From SFTH01 sp051878085 (GTDB lineage: Bacteria; Bacillota; Clostridia; Christensenellales; Aristaeellaceae): a stretch of DNA of 8,671 nt. Positions 5,532 through 8,671 of this stretch are shown here, in pieces. The stretch spans positions 1 to 8,671 of the forward strand of contig JBJEJN010000143.1 in the NCBI GenBank assembly GCA_051878085.1, written 5' to 3'. Position numbers and translations under genes: made by a program. Below the pieces are notes generated by a model that was given only the letters and a program-made list of their open reading frames with translations, did no database searches and was not told the origin of the DNA. How positions within the stretch are numbered: position 1 is the first letter of the stretch; every line of letters starts with the position of its first letter.

Positions 5532-5998
5532 TCCGTCAACCTCCATTCCGCGAGCGCAGTCTCATCCAGCGCCGCAATGCCCCGGTTCTCCAGGGAGATG
5601 ATGCGCTTCTGCTCTTCGCCGCCGTCGCTGCGCTCGATGGTCACGTGCAGCGCGGGCTCCGGGTCGATCTCGGCCATCTCCGGCCACTCGATCAGCGCGA
5701 TGCCGTCGCCGCCGATGAACTCGTCCAGACCGGCGGCATAGAATTCCTCCGGGTCGTTCAGGCGGTAGAGGTCGAAGTGATAGAGCTTCTGCCTTCCCTC
5801 GTAGGGGATCAGCAGCGTGAAGGTGGGGCTGGGCATCGCGCCGGTGATCCCCAGCGCTCGGGCCACGCCCCGCGCAAACACGGATTTGCCCGCGCCCAGG
5901 TCGCCGTGCAGCAGCACAGCATCCCCGGGGCGCAGCAGTTCGGCCAGCCGTCCCGCAAAGCGCAGGGTGTCGGCCTCCGAATGGGTCAGATACTTCAT
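5528..5998 (-). CDS. tsaE: tRNA t6A biosynthesis ATPase TsaE
   Basis: The product has 156 residues. TsaE is the P-loop ATPase of the bacterial t6A complex and binds and resets the TsaB-TsaD dimer. The Walker A motif is GDLGAGKS (32-39, Lys38; Ser replaces the more common Thr). SPTFTLL (57-63) is the switch-like segment, HFDLYRL (74-80) includes the conserved Asp76, and IEWPEMAE (103-110) is the family EWPE motif. Length is typical. The ATG at 5998 gives MKYLTHSEAD as expected for the family, but its ribosome binding site is weak (AAGGA 13 nt upstream). A TTG at 6022 would add eight residues. It starts 27 nt after the galK stop, with no terminator between, and overlaps tsaB by 4 nt. Confidence 0.95.
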   Translation of the reverse strand: MKYLTHSEADTLRFAGRLAELLRPGDAVLLHGDLGAGKSVFARGVARALGITGAMPSPTFTLLIPYEGRQKLYHFDLYRLNDPEEFYAAGLDEFIGGDGIALIEWPEMAEIDPEPALHVTIERSDGGEEQKRIISLENRGIAALDETALAEWRLTE

Positions 5999-6025
5999 AG
6001 AATTCTTACGTTCCTTATCCAAAAA

Positions 6026-7273
6026 TCACTTGATGCACACCACGCCCTCCGGACGGATGCTCAGCACCGTGGTGGCATGTTCACCGAACACCGCGTCCAT
6101 GGCAGCGCTGTACTTCTCCACCAAATCGTTGGGCACGAAGGCCAGAATGGTTCCGGCGAAGCCGCCGCCGTGGATGCGCCATGCGCCGCGTCCCTCAAGC
6201 ATGCGGCGGCTCATCTCCAGCGCAAGGGGCATCTCCTGGTTGTCGCTGGATTCCACGTGCAGGTTCTGCAGAAGCTTCCAGCTGCTCTCGCCGGATGCGA
6301 TCACGTCGGCGAAGAAGGCGTTCAGATCGTCGTTCTTCAGCGCCTGGGCGGCGGAGGCGGCGCGGCGGGTCTCGTCCACATAGTGGAAGGCGCGCAGGAT
6401 CGCGCGGTCGGAGACGTGATTCTTCAGCTTCGGCAGCGCTTTTTCCAGCTCCTCGGGGGTGATCTTCTCCAGCAGCTCCGCGCCCATGCACTTCGCCACC
6501 TGCTTCATCTCCAGCGGAATGGAAGCGTAGGCGTCGGTCAGATTGCCGTGCTCACCGCCCACGGACACCACGCACACGGCGTAGCCCTTCCTGCCGAAGT
6601 CGTAGTTGATGGCCTCCACATCGGCGATCTCCGGGGCGAAGTCCATGGCCACCAGACCGCCCACGGCGCTGGCGGACTGATCCAGCAGGCCGCTGGGCTT
6701 GCCGAAGTACACGTTCTCGGCGTACTGGGAGATGCGGGCGTTCAATTTGGGATCGATGCTCCAGTTGTTGAACAGCGCGTCGAAGGCCGCCACCAGCATG
6801 ACCTCGAAGGCTGCGGAGGAGGACAAGCCGCTTCCCTTGAACACGGTGCTCGTCACCTGCGCGTCGAAGCCGCCGATGGCGTAGCCCAGCTCCTTCAGGC
6901 GCGCGGCCACGCCCCGGATCAGCGAGAAGGTGGTGTTCTTCTCGGCCTCGCGCACGGCGAGGTCGGTCAGATCCACCACGAAGGGCGCGTCGTAGCCCGC
7001 GGAGTAGAGCTTGACCTCGTCCCTTCCGTTGGCGGCGATGGCGGCGACGGTATCCAGGTTCACCGCGCCCGCCAGCACGCGGCCGTTCTGGTGGTCGGTG
7101 TGGTTGCCCACGACCTCGGTGCGGCCCGGCGCGGAGACGAACATCTCAGGCTCACAGCCGAAGTGGGCGCGGAAATCCTCGGCCAGCGCAGCGTAGCGCG
7201 GCAGCTGATCCTGACCGGCATAGAGCGCGTTCAGGCGCTCGGAATTGCGTTCAAAAACCTGCTTTACATCCAT
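6026..7273 (-). CDS. galK: Galactokinase (GHMP family), clostridial-type
   Basis: The product has 415 residues. It phosphorylates galactose to galactose-1-phosphate with ATP, the first Leloir step, in the cytoplasm. GHMP motif 1 is APGRTEVVGNHTDHQNG (48-64), motif 2 is FKGSGLSSSAAFEV (145-158, ATP phosphate loop), the catalytic-base segment is SGLLDQSASAVGG (194-206, Asp198), and motif 3 is RIHGGGFAGTILAFV (366-380). Compared with the usual GEHTDY, the sugar-contacting Glu is Asn57 and the Tyr is His61; motif 3 has IHGGGFAG instead of MTGGGFGG. These changes mark a divergent subgroup and leave the exact sugar open. The divergent galT neighbour supports galactose. The chosen ATG has GGAGGGG 8 nt upstream; an in-frame ATG at 7294 would place that site inside the coding sequence. 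It is first in the operon galK-tsaE-tsaB-rimI-Mur ligase. Confidence 0.9.
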   Translation of the reverse strand: MDVKQVFERNSERLNALYAGQDQLPRYAALAEDFRAHFGCEPEMFVSAPGRTEVVGNHTDHQNGRVLAGAVNLDTVAAIAANGRDEVKLYSAGYDAPFVVDLTDLAVREAEKNTTFSLIRGVAARLKELGYAIGGFDAQVTSTVFKGSGLSSSAAFEVMLVAAFDALFNNWSIDPKLNARISQYAENVYFGKPSGLLDQSASAVGGLVAMDFAPEIADVEAINYDFGRKGYAVCVVSVGGEHGNLTDAYASIPLEMKQVAKCMGAELLEKITPEELEKALPKLKNHVSDRAILRAFHYVDETRRAASAAQALKNDDLNAFFADVIASGESSWKLLQNLHVESSDNQEMPLALEMSRRMLEGRGAWRIHGGGFAGTILAFVPNDLVEKYSAAMDAVFGEHATTVLSIRPEGVVCIK

Positions 7274-7305
7274 GGTGAAATCCCCTCCGGACATATTTTG
7301 CTATT

Positions 7306-7338
7306 TTTATTGTAAACCAAAACGGCCGTTTGCGCAAG
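7306..7338 (-). promoter_or_regulatory. Candidate galK promoter
   Basis: On the minus strand, TTGCGC (about 7337-7332) is followed after 17 nt by TACAAT (about 7314-7309), a one-mismatch -10 box. An AT-rich stretch then leads to the galK GGAGGGG site. The -35 matches consensus only in TTG, and the spacer contains the AAACGGCCGTTT palindrome, so regulated or activator-dependent initiation is plausible. Confidence 0.45.
7320..7337. promoter_or_regulatory. Overlapping palindromes between galK and galT (putative operator)
   Basis: A perfect 12-bp palindrome AAACGGCCGTTT (7320-7331) overlaps a perfect 8-bp palindrome TTGCGCAA (7330-7337). They lie between divergent gal promoters, which is where a LacI/GalR-type repressor would bind. 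The adjacent TGTAAAC (7311-7317) resembles a half-site of that family's operators. The assignment is inference, and no regulator gene is in the window. Confidence 0.5.
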
Positions 7339-7368
7339 GGGGAAGTGACAGGAATCGGGAAAAGGCGC

Positions 7369-7397
7369 TTGACATCGGGCGCGGATTGCCGGATAAT
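7369..7397 (+). promoter_or_regulatory. galT promoter
   Basis: TTGACA (7369-7374, perfect -35), 17 nt of spacer, then GATAAT (7392-7397, five of six -10 bases). Transcription should start near 7404, leaving about 16 nt before the GAGGGAG ribosome binding site at 7420-7426. A second perfect TATAAT at 7411-7416 lacks a suitable -35 box. Confidence 0.75.
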
Positions 7398-7434
7398 GTC
7401 AGGTAGATGATATAATATGAGGGAGCTGCTGATC

Positions 7435-8671
7435 ATGTCGAAGAATTGTACCGAGTACCTGCACGCGCTGCTGGACTTCGCGGAGGACAAGCATCTGATC
7501 GAAGCCGAGGACCGGGCGTACAGCCTGAACCGCCTGCTGGAGATCTTTTCCATGGACGCGCCGGAGTGCGACCGTCCTGCACGCGCGACCTCTCCGGAGA
7601 CCGCCACGCCGATCCTGGAGCCTCTGATGGAGCTGGCTGCGGCGCGCGGCCTGTTTCCCGACAGCACGGAGCAGCGCGATCTGTTCTCCGCGAAGGTCAT
7701 GGGCGCGCTGACCCCCCACCCCCAGCTGATCCGCGAACGCTTCTTCCGCCTGTATCGCGAACAGGGCGCGAAGGCCGCCACGGACGACTTCTATCAGCTG
7801 TGCAGGGACGTGGACTACATCCGCGTGGACCGCATCGCCAGGAACGTGCGTTTCCTCCACGATTCTCCCTGCGGCGAGCTGGAGATCACCATCAACCTCT
7901 CCAAGCCGGAGAAGGATCCCCGGGACATCGCGGCGCAGCGCAACGCCAAGCAGACGGGCTATCCCCGCTGCATGCTCTGCGTGGAGAACCCGGGCTACGC
8001 CGGGCGCGCGGGCTTCCCGGCGCGACAGAACCACCGCATCGTGCCCCTGACCCTGGGCGGCGATCCCTGGTACTTGCAGTATTCTCCCTATTCCTATTAT
8101 AATGAGCACTGCATCGTGTTCAACCGGGAGCACGTGCCCATGAAGATCTCCCACGAGAGCTTCGTGCGCCTGTTCGACTTTGTGGAGCAGTTCCCCCACT
8201 ACTTCCTGGGCTCCAACGCCGACCTGCCCATCGTCGGCGGTTCCATCCTCTCCCACGACCACTTCCAGGGCGGCGGCTACGTCTTCCCCATGGATCGCGC
8301 CGGCGTGCGCTTCGCTCTGAAGTCTCCCTCCGCTGCGGTAGAGGCCTGGGTGGCCGACTGGCCGATGAGCTGCATCGTGCTGCGCGGCGACGATCGCGAT
8401 GAGGTGATCGCGCTGGCGGATCAGATGCTTGCGGCCTGGCGCGCCTACTCCGACCCGGCCTGCGGGGTCTTCGCCGAGACCGACGGCGTTCCCCACAACA
8501 CCATCACCCCCGTGGCGCGCATGGAGGACGGCAAGTACAAGCTGTACCTGGTGCTGCGCAACAACCTGACCACCGAGGAGCACCCGCTGGGCGTGTTCCA
8601 TCCCCATGCGCAGCTCCACCACATCAAGAAGGAGAACATCGGCCTGATCGAGGTCATGGGCCTGTTCATCC
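7435..8671 (+). CDS. galT: UDP-glucose-hexose-1-phosphate uridylyltransferase, Firmicutes type (3' end off window)
   Basis: The reading frame stays open from 7435 to the window edge, giving 412 residues; the Firmicutes-type GalT family is about 490-500, so roughly 80-90 residues are missing because the window ends, not because the gene is broken. The enzyme moves UMP from UDP-glucose to galactose-1-phosphate, the second Leloir step. Visible marks are YPRCMLCVENPGYAGR (176-191), GGSILSHDHFQGG (268-280), which has the catalytic SHxHxQ His pair at 274 and 276, and VFHPHAQLHHIKKENIGLI (387-405). These match the Lactobacillus/Clostridium-type enzyme better than the shorter E. coli type. The ATG at 7435 has GAGGGAG 8 nt upstream. 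An in-frame ATG at 7417 directly abuts a TATAAT and has no good ribosome binding site. It is divergent from galK. Confidence 0.95.
   Translation, partial: MSKNCTEYLHALLDFAEDKHLIEAEDRAYSLNRLLEIFSMDAPECDRPARATSPETATPILEPLMELAAARGLFPDSTEQRDLFSAKVMGALTPHPQLIRERFFRLYREQGAKAATDDFYQLCRDVDYIRVDRIARNVRFLHDSPCGELEITINLSKPEKDPRDIAAQRNAKQTGYPRCMLCVENPGYAGRAGFPARQNHRIVPLTLGGDPWYLQYSPYSYYNEHCIVFNREHVPMKISHESFVRLFDFVEQFPHYFLGSNADLPIVGGSILSHDHFQGGGYVFPMDRAGVRFALKSPSAAVEAWVADWPMSCIVLRGDDRDEVIALADQMLAAWRAYSDPACGVFAETDGVPHNTITPVARMEDGKYKLYLVLRNNLTTEEHPLGVFHPHAQLHHIKKENIGLIEVMGLFI

Noticed and set aside
5645..7315. Plus-strand open frame of 556 codons
   Set aside because: It is the antisense shadow of galK and tsaE, with a His/Gly/Val-rich translation, no recognisable motifs and no ribosome binding site.
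7411..7416. Perfect TATAAT just before galT as its main promoter
   Set aside because: No -35 box lies at 16-18 nt, and transcription would begin around the ribosome binding site; the TTGACA/GATAAT pair upstream fits better.
7399..8622. Minus-strand open frame of 407 codons opposite galT
   Set aside because: The galT frame on the plus strand has clear GalT motifs; the antisense translation has none.

Overview
The window is GC-rich and coding-dense, with strong GGAGG-type ribosome binding sites and TTGACA/TATAAT-like promoters. Together with a Lactobacillus/Clostridium-type galT, a membrane-anchored Mur ligase homologue and a flavodoxin-family protein with a Cys cluster, this suggests a high-GC member of the Firmicutes, most likely a Clostridia-type anaerobe. 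The genus cannot be fixed from the sequence alone. No transposon, CRISPR array, tRNA or rRNA is visible.

Layout, left to right. (1) Positions 23-239 hold a complete cobalamin (B12) riboswitch aptamer with its own near-consensus promoter, both on the minus strand. The gene it controls lies off the left edge. (2) Positions 274-2273 are a compact four-gene minus-strand operon. In transcription order it encodes a flavodoxin-family oxidoreductase with a CX2CX2CX7C cluster, a 51-residue Cys/His-rich small protein, an N-terminal-nucleophile (choloylglycine hydrolase/C59-like) amidohydrolase, and a small membrane-anchored or secreted protein of unknown function. (3) Positions 2274-2699 are noncoding: the promoter region of that operon, a perfect 7-bp hairpin, and the terminator of the next operon. 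(4) Positions 2700-7273 are a second minus-strand operon, galK - tsaE - tsaB - rimI - membrane-anchored Mur-ligase-like gene, with overlaps or gaps of at most 27 nt. (5) Positions 7274-7434 are a divergent regulatory region with palindromes. (6) galT runs on the plus strand from 7435 and is cut by the right edge.

Functionally, galK and galT supply two Leloir-pathway steps (galactose to Gal-1-P, then uridylyl exchange) from a shared divergent promoter region. The galK transcript apparently continues into tsaE, tsaB and rimI, which belong to the t6A tRNA modification and ribosomal-protein acetylation neighbourhood, and then into a Mur ligase homologue with about five N-terminal membrane segments. 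The usual partner tsaD is not in the window. The points most worth a second look are the unassigned four-gene flavoprotein/Cys-rich/Ntn-hydrolase operon, the atypical Mur ligase, the altered galactokinase sugar-site motif, and the coupling of essential translation genes to a sugar-catabolic promoter.
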